Positions 51,178 through 61,130 of a stretch of DNA of 64,000 nt are shown piece after piece (position 1 is the first letter of the stretch; every line of letters begins with the position of its first letter). Below the pieces are notes generated by a model. It did not search any database, was not told the origin of the DNA, and saw only the letters and a program-made list of their open reading frames with translations. Source of the stretch: Rhynchopus euleeides (Eukaryota > Euglenozoa > Diplonemea > Diplonemida > Diplonemidae); NCBI GenBank assembly GCA_963210315.1, contig OY723309.1, forward strand, positions 1,612,001-1,676,000, in the 5' to 3' direction. The position numbers were made by a program, and so were the translations under genes.

Positions 51178-54100
51178 GCGGGTCTGCTGACACTGTGTGC
51201 GGATTTGTGGAGTGGTGTAAGTCGTGCGTGAGTCGCCAGTCGTGCGGCGAAATGGGGCTGGGCAGCGCGCAGACGCGCCCGGCAATGCGACACTGGGGCC
51301 ATAAGGACCCGATTTTGCGTGGTGTGCGTGTGCGCCGCCTTTTCCTTGGTGGCGGTGATGACGATGAGGTGGACCCCCTGGAGCGTATAGAGCTCCAGGA
51401 CGCGTGGCTGGCGGAAGAGAGCTCCCGCCTGCTGGGGCAGGTCGTGCGTGTGCCAGGAGATGGGAACTGCCAGTTCCACGCGCTGTCGGGGCAAGTTGGT
51501 GACTGGGAGCATGCCGGGTTGCGGACGGCGGTGTGCGACTGGCTGGAGAGCATCGAGGGCCTTCAACTCCTCCTTGATGCGCATGAGGACCCCGCCGCCT
51601 ATGTGGAAGGTATGCGCGTACCGGGCGCTTACGGCGACGAGTTGACCCTGCAGGCGGCGGCGCAGGTCCTGAACGCAGACATCTGGGCGCTGAACGTGGG
51701 GAACCCGGAGGGGCTGATTCGCCTGGGGAGATGTCCGGGCGCGACCAGGCGTCTGGTGGTAACGTTCAGGCCGCATCACTACGACCAACTTCGGCTCCCT
51801 CTGTCGACCCTCCAGGTCCTGGAACAGCGTGGACAGGATCCCGAACTGGCCGCGGTGCCGCTGCCCGAGCTTCGTGGGCAGACGGACACGCCTGGCCCCC
51901 GGCGCACCAGAGGTGGGCGCCGTGTACGCGTGCTGCAGCGGCCGGTCTCCCCGTTGGGTGCTGGGGCTGCTGCCCAGGTGCGGCGGGCGGATGCTGTACC
52001 TCCGCGTGCGACCCCGGCTCCTGCCGCGACTACGACTGAAGTGCTCTCTCCGACCTCCGGAGGGGGAGGGGGGTTACTCCTCCGGTCGGCCAACGTGACC
52101 TCTCTGCAGAAACACTGTCCGAGTGTCTTCCGGTGGGATGTGGATATGGTTGCGCTGCAAGAGACAAGGCTGACTGAAGGGGCGCGGGACTCCATGACGG
52201 CTCAGGCATGGAAGGCCGGGTACAAGGCTCTCTGGGGAGACGACGTGCCATACCGCGGCGATGCTCGGGGTGAGTCAGGCCAGGTCCTCGGGGTCGGACT
52301 CCTGGTGCGACGTGGGATTCCGTGCGTCCGGGTGAACACTGCCGGGGCCCTGCAGTTGCGGGAATCCTGCAGGTTCCTCCACGCCAAAGTGGCATACGGC
52401 ACGGGGAAGCTGTTCCTGCACGTCTTCGTCGTCTATGCGAAAACAGGGGCTACTCCGGACCTTGCGGAAGAGCGGGAGGACTTCTTCGCTGATGTGTTCG
52501 ATGAGGCGGTGTTGCTGGGCGACGTGCCGGTGATTATCACTGGTGATTTTAACTGTCCGCCTGACCCTTCGGCCAGTACAGTGCTGAGTACGCACCTGGC
52601 GTCGGGCCGATGGTTCGACTGTGCACAAGTCGCGGCTGATGCTCAGGGTACAACTCCGGACCCTACCTGCTACACCGGGAGCCCTGATGGACCGGAGGGA
52701 CGCTCGGCGTCTAGGATTGACCTGGTGCTCGCCAACCACGTGGCGATCAGCGGCCTGGAGACGCTCTGTGTATCGGACGATAAGAACATCCCGACCCACA
52801 GACAGGTGGACGCGAGCTTCGGGACGCTCGCGTACCGGCAAAGGGTGGACCGCCTCGCAGTACCGGCCATCCTGCCGCTCAGGCGGGTCGGCAGGGACGA
52901 GAAGCCCGCGTTGCGGGAGGCGGCGGCAAAGGTGTGTGACACCCTGACCCGCCAATGGGATCCAGCTGGGAACGTTGAAGAGCGTTGGCAGACATGGTGC
53001 TCCGCTGCGTCGAGCTTTCTGGCCGTGCACGCGTGCGAGCCGCGGGACGCCGAGGGGTCGGCGAAGACCGCAGCGCTGGCTCGCAAAAAGGGTGTCGCCG
53101 CGGTGGTCCGCCAGGAGTGGCTATGTGGCAGGCAACGCTGGGGTCACGACGGGGCCCTGACCCGCAAGATGATCTGCCTCCTCGACATGATGGGCAGGAT
53201 CCGGGAGGTGGAGCGCCGTGCTGTGGGAGGTGCGATGCCAGTCTCCGTCAGGGGGGCATGGGAGAAGGTGCGCACTGCGGCGTCCGAGCTCCTAGGCCGC
53301 GTGGAGCCGGTGACCCCGACGCGGGGGGATCTGGAGCTGGTGCGGGCCGCGTGCGACCGCGCCCTCGAGAAGGAGCGGAAGCTGATGACGGTGCGGCGGC
53401 GCCGCCTGTACATGCGGGAGACCCACACCTCCTGGCATCGGAACCCCGGGAAGATCTACCGGAGGCTCCGGGGCCCGCCACGCACGTCGGTGCTGATGCG
53501 TCGCCAGGATGAGGAAACGACCGATCGGTCGGTGATGGACAGCTGGCTCCTGGACGCATGGCTCCCCATCATGCAACGCCACCGCGATGGAGGCCCCTCG
53601 TGGGAGCTGTTCAAGGAGCGTTACGCCGCCTACATCCCTGAGGTTCCGCTGCCCCTCCAGCCTCTGAGTGGGGAGCAACTGCACATGGCGGCTGCGGACA
53701 TGGGCTCGGGGAAGGCGCCAGGCACGGACGGCTGGTACGCTGAGGAGCTGAAGCTGTTGCCGCGGGCGTTCTACGCAGCCCTGGCAGAAGTTCTGAATGG
53801 CGTGGAGCTGTCGGGTGAGTGGCCCGAAGCTCTGCTGTCGGCGACTGTATCGATGATCCCGAAGGAGGAGGACCCCGACCCGCTGGACCATCGCCCTATT
53901 ACGGTCATGTCGGTGATATACAGGGTGTGGGCGAAAGCCAGGGTAAGCCAACTGATGGTCTGGCAGGAGGAGTGGGCGACTGACAGCATGTACGGCTTCC
54001 GTACGGGCAAGGGTGCTTTTGGGGCGTACATGAAGACTGCGCTGCTAGCTGAGAAAGCATCCCTGACGGGCGTGCCTCTGCGTGGGGTTCTCCTCGACGT

Positions 54101-56831
54101 CAAAAAGTGCTTTGACTCGGTGCCATGGGATATCATCTTCGGCCTCCTGGAAATGATGGGTCTCGACGACAGAGTGCGGCGGCCCTCCCGGGCGATGTAC
54201 CATGGCCTCAGGAGGCGGTTTAAAGTGCAGGGTTCGGTGGGTCAACCCTTCGCCGCCTTCAACGGGATCCTCCAGGGGTGCCCCCTGTCCGTACTGTGGC
54301 TGAACCCCGTGATGGCGGTGTGGGACAGGGTGGTCCGAGCAGAGGCACAGTGTGGAACCGGCCTCTACGCTGACGACAAGAAGTTGCTGGACACAGACCT
54401 CGCCAAGATCCGGAGGAGGCTACGGCTCACCGAGGAGTTCTCGGAGCTGACGGACCTGCGGTACGGGACAAAGGAGAGATGCTTCTCCACCGACCCGGGG
54501 GAGACGCTGACTCTAGTTCTCCAAGGGGAGCCCATCGTGCAAGCCAGAGGAGAGATAAAGGACCTTGGGGCGCAGATCTGTCTGGTGTCGCGGGAGAAGA
54601 TCTCGGGGATCTGTGACAAGCGTGTCAAACAGGCAATTGAGGTGTGCCGCCGCCTGGAAGCGAAATACCTCAACCTGGGGTTCCCGGCCAAGGCGAAGAT
54701 TCTCGCGACGATGGTGATGCCGATGGCCTTCGCCGCGATCCACACAGCCAACCCGCTGTGGGGCACCTTGAGCTCCCTTGACATGGCTGTCATGCGTGTG
54801 CTGTGGAAGTTTCAGAAGGCACGGCGATGCCCGATGATCGTGCGCAACTTGCTGTGCCCGGCTCACCGCGTGGACCCGACGTCCTACATCCAGTACCAAC
54901 GACTGGTGGCGATGCACACCGTGCGCCACAGATGCCCGGATCTCTGGCAGCTGGTGACTGAGATCAGAAGCCTACGCACCCCCGCGAGGGGTCCACGGGG
55001 GCCGAGCAGGGCCGGTGCGCTGACGGCTGCGGAGATCAAGGCGGCGACTCCCGGGCCGGTGGCCCTGGTACAGACGGCGCTCTCGGACCTGCGCTGGAAG
55101 TGGCCCGATGCGGGGCGCCTCAAGGCACGTGACTCCGACAAGGCGATCGATCTCGGGTGCGAGGATCGACCTGCGGTGTTGCACGACCTGCGTGAGATGG
55201 TTCGTGCGGCCAGGTGGCGGGAGATTGCTGCAAAGAAACGGGAAGACACGACGGGCATGCGCGACGGGGTCGACTACATGGCTGTCACCCGAGTGTGGTC
55301 GGGGGAACCGGAACCATACCGTGCGGGAATCATGCGGGCGATCATCGCTGGAGACCAGGTCACCGAAGACCGCCGCCTCCGCCATTACAAGCAGGGGAAT
55401 GGCATGTGTAAGTTGTGTGGGCTCGAGAAGGAGGACCACGAACACATGTGGTGGCGCTGCGAGGCGACGGCGGACTACCGCCGGCTACCGGCGTATCGGG
55501 ATGTGGTGGCGGCGGACAGGACCAACTGGCCCCCCTGCTTGGCTCGGAACGGGATTCTGCCGCTGGGGTTTGTGATGCGGCAGGGACACGGAAATGCGAA
55601 GTGCCTGCGGCAGCTGCTTGGACTGTACACGGAGATTATCCTCCAGAGGGAGCGACTCCTCAAGCAGCGCGAGGCTGAACCGGCCACAGGGGTGTCGGTA
55701 CGCGAGCCCTTTCCTTGGGGTTGGGACCCTGAGGAACCCCTTGAGACCTACGACAAGCTCCCTGATGCCCTGCCGCCGCAAGCCTGGTCTAAGGTGGCTG
55801 GGGTGCCGGCCTATTTCGCGGTCCGCGACTGGTGGAGGCAGCTGAAGTGGCCGGACGACGAAAACAACCGCAAGTACCACGTATCCTGGTTGGAACTCGC
55901 GGTGGACTTCGAGGTGTTCACCGGCGTCGACGTCGTGTTCTCGCCGGGGAGCAAGAAGAAGGGGCAGCGGGCCCTGACTGCGAGGGACAAGGGTACGCTG
56001 ATGGCTGCCTGGATGCGCACATGTGAAGCCATTGCGGGACCCGGTGAGTACATCCACCCGGGGAAGAAGGGCGGGGAGTCCAAGTGCAAGTCTCTGGAGC
56101 CCTTCATCGGACAGCTGCAGTGCGGCGGGCTGAACCGGCGTCCTCGCTTGCTGTGCACGCAGGCGGTCGAAGCGATGCTCACTAGGCTGAAGGAGCAAGT
56201 GCGAGAGGCCGCGTCGCTGACACCGCGCCCGAGCTGGACCACGATGGAGGTTCTGGTCCAAGAGGCGGGCCGCGACGAGAGGAGAGCCGTGTACGAGGCC
56301 GCGGCGGCTGGTCATGTGGTGGCACGAGCTGAGCCCCAACCGCGGAGTGGGGTGGAAACCCTTTTCTTCGACGGGTCCCTCAGACGGGGGAAGGGCACTG
56401 CCAAGAAGCGGGCGGGCACGGGTGCGGGTGCAGTGCGCAAAACCGCGAGTGGTGTGGTGGTGTGGACCGCGCAGAGCAGACTGGCGCAGGGGTGCACTGT
56501 GAACGAGGCGGAGTACGCGGGTCTACTGCTCTGCCTAGATGAACTGATTGACCACCCGCCGGTGGGCGAGGTGGTGGTGTATGGCGATAGTCAGCTGGTT
56601 GCGGACCAGGTCAACACCGACACCATGTGCCGGAGCAAGAAGCTCCGCCCGCTGTACGTCAAGGCCAGAGAACGCATCGCCGCCCTGCGGGCGGCCGGCA
56701 CACGAATCACTCTCGTGCACGTGGGCCGAAAGTGGAATGCGGACGCGGACGCCGCCGCCAACGCGGCAGTCGACAAGCTGGAGGTGGGGGTCACTCGGCA
56801 CTCGCGAGGAGAGCCGGAATCACCGGTGTGA
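51174..56831 (+). CDS. LINE ORF2: OTU, endonuclease, reverse transcriptase, RNase H
   Basis: 1,885 residues from the ATG that overlaps the ORF1 stop (ATGA), suggesting termination-reinitiation. Domains: an OTU cysteine protease at about 85-205 (PGDGNCQFHAL with the catalytic Cys; PHHYDQL with the His); an exonuclease-endonuclease-phosphatase domain at about 300-550 (LQETRL, VIITGDFNCPPD, SRIDLVLAN); an RT at about 840-1150 (GKAPGTDGW, LLDVKKCFDSV, ILQGCPLSVL, LYADDKKL); a finger at about 1411 (CKLCGLEKEDHEHMWWRC); and RNase H at about 1729-1870 (FFDGSL, NEAEYAGLL, YGDSQLV, NADADAAAN). All catalytic residues I can check are present, so it could be active. The OTU may process viral-like or ubiquitinated proteins; that is inference. 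Confidence 0.9.
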   Translation: MSGSADTVCGFVEWCKSCVSRQSCGEMGLGSAQTRPAMRHWGHKDPILRGVRVRRLFLGGGDDDEVDPLERIELQDAWLAEESSRLLGQVVRVPGDGNCQFHALSGQVGDWEHAGLRTAVCDWLESIEGLQLLLDAHEDPAAYVEGMRVPGAYGDELTLQAAAQVLNADIWALNVGNPEGLIRLGRCPGATRRLVVTFRPHHYDQLRLPLSTLQVLEQRGQDPELAAVPLPELRGQTDTPGPRRTRGGRRVRVLQRPVSPLGAGAAAQVRRADAVPPRATPAPAATTTEVLSPTSGGGGGLLLRSANVTSLQKHCPSVFRWDVDMVALQETRLTEGARDSMTAQAWKAGYKALWGDDVPYRGDARGESGQVLGVGLLVRRGIPCVRVNTAGALQLRESCRFLHAKVAYGTGKLFLHVFVVYAKTGATPDLAEEREDFFADVFDEAVLLGDVPVIITGDFNCPPDPSASTVLSTHLASGRWFDCAQVAADAQGTTPDPTCYTGSPDGPEGRSASRIDLVLANHVAISGLETLCVSDDKNIPTHRQVDASFGTLAYRQRVDRLAVPAILPLRRVGRDEKPALREAAAKVCDTLTRQWDPAGNVEERWQTWCSAASSFLAVHACEPRDAEGSAKTAALARKKGVAAVVRQEWLCGRQRWGHDGALTRKMICLLDMMGRIREVERRAVGGAMPVSVRGAWEKVRTAASELLGRVEPVTPTRGDLELVRAACDRALEKERKLMTVRRRRLYMRETHTSWHRNPGKIYRRLRGPPRTSVLMRRQDEETTDRSVMDSWLLDAWLPIMQRHRDGGPSWELFKERYAAYIPEVPLPLQPLSGEQLHMAAADMGSGKAPGTDGWYAEELKLLPRAFYAALAEVLNGVELSGEWPEALLSATVSMIPKEEDPDPLDHRPITVMSVIYRVWAKARVSQLMVWQEEWATDSMYGFRTGKGAFGAYMKTALLAEKASLTGVPLRGVLLDVKKCFDSVPWDIIFGLLEMMGLDDRVRRPSRAMYHGLRRRFKVQGSVGQPFAAFNGILQGCPLSVLWLNPVMAVWDRVVRAEAQCGTGLYADDKKLLDTDLAKIRRRLRLTEEFSELTDLRYGTKERCFSTDPGETLTLVLQGEPIVQARGEIKDLGAQICLVSREKISGICDKRVKQAIEVCRRLEAKYLNLGFPAKAKILATMVMPMAFAAIHTANPLWGTLSSLDMAVMRVLWKFQKARRCPMIVRNLLCPAHRVDPTSYIQYQRLVAMHTVRHRCPDLWQLVTEIRSLRTPARGPRGPSRAGALTAAEIKAATPGPVALVQTALSDLRWKWPDAGRLKARDSDKAIDLGCEDRPAVLHDLREMVRAARWREIAAKKREDTTGMRDGVDYMAVTRVWSGEPEPYRAGIMRAIIAGDQVTEDRRLRHYKQGNGMCKLCGLEKEDHEHMWWRCEATADYRRLPAYRDVVAADRTNWPPCLARNGILPLGFVMRQGHGNAKCLRQLLGLYTEIILQRERLLKQREAEPATGVSVREPFPWGWDPEEPLETYDKLPDALPPQAWSKVAGVPAYFAVRDWWRQLKWPDDENNRKYHVSWLELAVDFEVFTGVDVVFSPGSKKKGQRALTARDKGTLMAAWMRTCEAIAGPGEYIHPGKKGGESKCKSLEPFIGQLQCGGLNRRPRLLCTQAVEAMLTRLKEQVREAASLTPRPSWTTMEVLVQEAGRDERRAVYEAAAAGHVVARAEPQPRSGVETLFFDGSLRRGKGTAKKRAGTGAGAVRKTASGVVVWTAQSRLAQGCTVNEAEYAGLLLCLDELIDHPPVGEVVVYGDSQLVADQVNTDTMCRSKKLRPLYVKARERIAALRAAGTRITLVHVGRKWNADADAAANAAVDKLEVGVTRHSRGEPESPV

Positions 56832-56891
56832 GGGCCCGGGCGGACAGTAGCAGTCGTCCGCCAGACTGGACACTCTACTGATGCTGGACAA

Positions 56892-58211
56892 GGGTCACAG
56901 GGTCCGACATCGGGTGTCGGACCCCACCGTGTGCCCATCTGGATGACTCAAGCGCCTCACACCGGGTCCCTCCCCTCCTGGTGGCCCACCGGGGTGCTAT
57001 GGCCAGTTTCCACCGGTGCTGTTGCTGTGTGCACGGAATGCCGGTGAGACAGGCCGAGAATGCGACCCACACCCACCCCCACCCCACCAATTGACATTCT
57101 GAACAGCAAAACGGGTAAATTTTTGCCAAAAGTGAATAATCGTAACCCCTACGATTATTCACCACCGTTGAAAATTTGTAAATTTTGGGACACCCGATTT
57201 ATACAGACCGCGTCGCTAAATAATCGTAGGGGTTACAATTATTTGACCCCCCCCAGTAACCCTATACCGTACCCAACCCTAGGGTTAGGGTGAGGGTTAA
57301 CCCTACACCCTACCCAACCCTAGGGTTGGGGTTGGGGTTAACCCTAGACCCTACCCTAGGGTTAGGGTCAGGGTTAACCCTATACCCTACCCAACCCTAG
57401 GGTTAGGGTGAGGGTTAACCCTAGACCCTACCCTAGGGTTAGGGTCAGGGTTAACCCTAGACCCAACCCTACCCTAGGGTTAGGGTTAACCCTACACCCT
57501 ACCCAACCCTAGGGTTAGGGTTAGGGTTAACCCTAGACCCTACCCTAGGGTTAGGGTCAGGGTTAACCCTATACCCAACCCAACCCTACCCTAGGGTTAG
57601 GGTTAGGGTTAACCCTAGACCCAACCCAACCCTAGGGTTAGGGTTCGGGTTAACCCTAGACCCAACCCAACCCTAGGGTTAGGGTTGGGGTTAACCCTAT
57701 ACCCTACCCAACCCTAGGGTTAGGGTCAGGGTTAACCCTAGACCCAACCCAACCCTAGGGTTAGGGTTGGGGTTAACCCTATACCCTACCCAACCCTAGG
57801 GTTAGGGTCAGGGTTAACCCTAGACCCAACCCAACCCTAGGGTTAGGGTTAGGGTTAACCCTATACCCAACCCTACCCTAGGGTTAGGGTTAACCCTATA
57901 CCCTACCCAACCCTAGGGTTAGGGTTGGGGTTAACCCTATACCCTACCCTCACCCTAGGGTTAGGGTTAACCCTATACCCAACCCAACCCTAGGGTTAGG
58001 GTTAACCCAAGACCCAACCCTACCCTAGGGTTAGGGTTAGGGTTAACCCTATACACAACCCAACCCTAGGGTTAGGGTTAACCCTATACCCTACCCAACC
58101 CGAGGGTTAGGGTTGGGGGTTAACCCAAGACCCTGCCCGACCCTAGGGTTAGGGTTCACCCTAGACCCAACCCTACCCTAGGGTTCGGGTTTGGGTCAGG
58201 GTGAACCCTAG
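56892..58211. repeat. 1,320 bp direct repeat, right copy
   Basis: Same length and sequence as 47986-49305. To its right the telomere-like array continues (GACCCGACCCAACCC), whereas the left copy is followed by the LINE. The arrangement fits a very long target duplication or a segmental copy. Confidence 0.9.
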
Positions 58212-59455
58212 ACCCGACCCAACCCTCGGATCAGGGTTGGGGTTAACCCTATACCCTACCCTAACCCTAGGGTAGGGTCTAGGGTCAACCCTGACCCTAA
58301 CCCTAGGGTTGGGTCAAGGGTTAACCCTAACCCTAGGGTTGGGTAGGGTCTAGGGTTAACCCTGACCCTAACCCTAGGGTTAGGGTAGGGTCTAGGGTCA
58401 ACCCTGACCCTAACCCTAGGGTTGGGTAGGGTCCAGGGTTAACCCTAACCCTAACCCGAGGGTTGGGTAGGGTCTAGGGTCAACCCTGACCCTAACCCGA
58501 GGGTTGGGTAGGGTCTAGGGTTAACCCTGACCCTAACCCTAGGGTTAGGGTAGGGTCTAGGGTCAACCCTAACCCTAACCCTAGGGTTGGGTCAAGGGTT
58601 AACCCTAACCCTAACCCTAGGGTTAGGGTAGGGTCTAGGGTTAACCCTAACCCTAACCCTAGGGTTGGGTCAAGGGTTAACCCTAACCCTAACCCTAGGG
58701 TTAGGGTAGGGTCTAGGGTTAACCCTGACCCTAACCCTAGGGTTAGGGTAGGGTCTAGGGTCAACCCTAACCCTAACCCTAGGGTTGGGTCAAGGGTTAA
58801 CCCTAACCCTAACCCTAGGGTTGGGTAGGGTCTGGGGTCAACCCTGACCCTAACCCTAGGGTTGGGTCAAGGGTTAACCCTAACCCTAGGGTTAGGGTAG
58901 GGTCTAGGGTTAACCCTGACCCTAACCCTAGGGTTAGGGTAGGGTCTAGGGTCAACCCTAACCCTAACCCTAGGGTTGGGTCAAGGGTTAACCCTAACCC
59001 TAACCCTAGGGTTAGGGTAGGGTCTAGGGTCAACCCTGACCCTAACCCTAGGGTTGGGTAGGGTCTAGGGTTAACCCTAACCCTAACCCTAGGGTTAGGG
59101 TAGGGTCTAGGGTTAACCCTGACCCTAACCCTAGGGTTAGGGTAGGGTCTAGGGTCAACCCTAACCCTATCCCTAGGGTTGGGTCAAGGGTTAACCCTAA
59201 CCCTAACCCTAGGGTTGGGTAGGGTCTAGGGTCAACCCTGACCCTTACCCTAGGGTTGGGTAGGGTCTGGGGTCAACCCTGACCCTAACCCTTGGGTTGG
59301 GTTGGGTCTAGGATCAACCCTGGCCCTGACCCCTGGGTTGGGTAGGGTCGTGTTGGGTCGGGTTATGGGTACCCAACCCTCACCCTAGGGTAGGGTTGGG
59401 TCGGGTTGTGGGTACCCCCGACGTGCTGTAGGGTAGGGTAGGGTAGGGTAGGGCC
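57259..59455. repeat. Telomere-like array, right, changing register
   Basis: Up to about 58250 it equals the left array. From about 58260 to 59330 the unit changes to AACCCTAGGGTTGGGT, AGGGTCTAGGGT and AACCCTGACCCTAACCC with a period of about 40-80 bp. It ends in a clean TAGGGTAGGGTAGGG run (59431-59453) before a C-run. Confidence 0.85.
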
Positions 59456-59579
59456 CCCCCCCCCCCCCCTCCGGCCCAACGTTAAGTCCGGCCCCAGAAT
59501 TAGCCAGAGGCCTGAGTCCCCCCCCTGGAGGCGATTTTCGGCCGGGGGGGACTTACTGGGGGGGGTCGAATATAAGATG

Positions 59580-59948
59580 TACCTGGGACCCCCCGTGTAT
59601 AAGTCCCCCCCCCCTTACCCCCGTGTTTAAGTCCCCCCCTGGGGGTCTGGCAGGGGGGGGACATAAACTCAGGGGGACCTAAACACGGGGGTGGGCTGGT
59701 CTGGAGGGTCATCAGGTGGCCCCTAGGCCCTCCAGGTGCTGTCTGAGTCGAAAAGTGGGGTGCCAAAAGTCCATCCGGACCGGAATTACCCCCCTACGAC
59801 AGCAGAGGAAGAGGTCTTCTTGGTCTCCACTGTGCCACCCCCGTGTTTAAGCCCCCCCTGTGTTTAGGTCCGCCCCCCCCGTGTTTAAGTCCCCCCCGGA
59901 CGAAAATCGCCTCCAGGGGGGGGACTTAAACACGGGGGGTCCCAGGTA
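59580..59948. mobile_element. MITE-like element, family A, copy 2
   Basis: 369 bp, almost identical to 5893-6260. Flanked by TA at the centre of a palindrome: left TCGAATATAAGATG, right CATCTTATATTCGA. Confidence 0.8.
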
Positions 59949-60114
59949 CATCTTATATTCGACTTTTCTGTTTACAGTGTCCACTAGGCACTGGAAAATG
60001 CCATAAAAAAGCAAAATTTGAACATAAGATGTACATCTTATGTTCAAATATGGGCAAATTTTATGTTTTTTGAAAATGCAAATTATGGCTCCCGTACACG
60101 CATATTATAAGATG

Positions 60115-60482
60115 TACCTGGGACCCCCCGTGTTTAAGTCCCCCCCCTGGAGGCGATTTTCGGCCGGGGGGGACTTAAACACGGGGGGGGCGGACCTAAA
60201 CACAGGGGGGGCTTAAACACGGGGGTGGCACAGTGGAGACCAAGAAGACCTCTTCCTCTGCTGTCGTAGGGGGGTAATTCCGGTCCGGATGGACTTTTGG
60301 CACCCCACTTTTCGACTCTGACAGCACCTGGAGGGCCTAGGGGCCACCTGATGACCCTCCAGACCAGCCCACCCCCGTGTTTAGGTCCCCCTGTGTTTAA
60401 GTCCCCCCCCTGCCAGACCCCCAGGGGGGGACTTAAACACGGGGGTAAGGGGGGGGGACTTATACACGGGGGGTCCCAGGTA
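60115..60482. mobile_element. MITE-like element, family A, copy 3 (inverted)
   Basis: 368 bp in opposite orientation to copy 2. The left flank is TTATAAGATG-TA, again the palindromic target half. Its right TA is eight bases from the next small element (60490-60652). Confidence 0.8.
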
Positions 60483-60489
60483 CCTCGGG

Positions 60490-60652
60490 TACCCGGAGAG
60501 AATGTCACCCCCCCTCGGCCTCCGCTTGGGCTCCAACGGCCACCCTGTACAGAGGGGGTGACGTTCTTCAATGGTTGCCCTGTGTAGCGGCTGGGAAGAA
60601 TGTCACCCCCTCGGCCCTGGGCCCTCGAGGGGGGTGACATTCTCTCGGGGTA
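60490..60652. mobile_element. Small TIR element, GAGAGAATGTCACC family
   Basis: 163 bp flanked by TA. The ends CCCGGAGAGAATGTCACCCC and CCCCGAGAGAATGTCACCCC are inverted, with an internal third copy of GAATGTCACCCCC near 60598. No ORF. Confidence 0.6.
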
Positions 60653-60654
60653 CC

Positions 60655-61023
60655 CTAGGACCTCGCAAGAGTGGCTTCGGGGATACCCTGTGAATCTTCG
60701 CGACATTCCACTCCACAAAGTACATTTGCAAGGCTTTCGCTGCTCAGTTGGCGAAGCCTGGTGGAGACAAGGCGGAGCTTGGAAAACAAGCGTTCAACAG
60801 AAGCAGTGCCCAGCCGAAGCAAAGATGCAAGCTGGGGTAGCCTGCATGTTGCTGGGTACGTGAGAGCGAGGTTTGCCGAGGTAAACCGCTGAATAACCTC
60901 CTGCAGATCACGCAGGCCCAACCTCCGAATCTCGGAACAGACACCCGGGCACCTTGCAGAAGGGCAGTCTTGTGCGCCTGTGCCCACTTCAGTGGGTGTG
61001 CTGGGGCATTGAAGTCCGGGCAA
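60655..61023 (-). pseudogene. hAT transposase C-terminal fragment
   Basis: The frame reads LPQLASLLRLGTASVERLFSKL followed by STRLRQLSSESLANVL, the classic hAT dimerisation signature (L..S.SVER.FS, then R..LS.E...L). The upstream part is out of frame: a neighbouring frame up to about 61130 (HHGGHAGAGGYIADHYLAPLP) looks like earlier transposase sequence. So the gene is truncated and frameshifted. No hAT ends or 8 bp duplication were recognised. Confidence 0.75.
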
Positions 61024-61130
61024 GGGTACGCGCCAGTGATCCCCGGGAGAGGTGCCAGGTAATGGTCAGCGATGTAGCCTCCTGCACCTGCGTGCCCACC
61101 ATGATGCCGGGAGACGGAATTCGAGACTGC

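Larger units (their letters stand above)
49306..56891 (+). mobile_element. OTU-containing LINE-type retrotransposon
   Basis: 7,586 bp between two equal 1,320 bp direct repeats. It encodes an ORF1 with a truncated OTU-like start and coiled coil, and an ORF2 with OTU, apurinic-type endonuclease, reverse transcriptase, a Cys/His finger and RNase H. The 3' untranslated tail (56832-56891) is short and has no poly-A. The domain set resembles non-LTR elements that carry OTU proteases, as described in some protist and algal LINEs. The 5' end is cut inside the first OTU domain. Confidence 0.88.
45557..59520. repeat. 14 kb domain bounded by inverted repeats with telomere-like arrays
   Basis: The left margin AGGCCTCTGGCTAATTC (45557), followed by AACGTTAAG, a G-run and CTACCCTACCCTACCC, is mirrored at the right margin (about 59430-59520) by TAGGGTAGGGTAGGG, a C-run, AACGTTAAG and GAATTAGCCAGAGGCCT. 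A family-A MITE end lies just outside the left margin and a family-A-like G-rich stretch outside the right. Between them are TTAGGG-like arrays, a TA-flanked element, a foldback element and a LINE. The whole may be one very large inverted-repeat element or a mirrored subtelomere-like block. Confidence 0.55.

Noticed and set aside
47986..58211. LTR retrotransposon with 1.3 kb LTRs
   Set aside because: The RT is of LINE type with an apurinic-type endonuclease and there is no protease-integrase; the repeats consist of another element's end plus telomere-like DNA and do not start and end with TG...CA.
58492..59033. ORFs encoding TLDPTLTLGLG repeats
   Set aside because: They are translations of the telomere-like array.
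48353..59455. A real chromosome end (telomere)
   Set aside because: The arrays lie inside the window with unique sequence on both sides, alternate in orientation and are degenerate.
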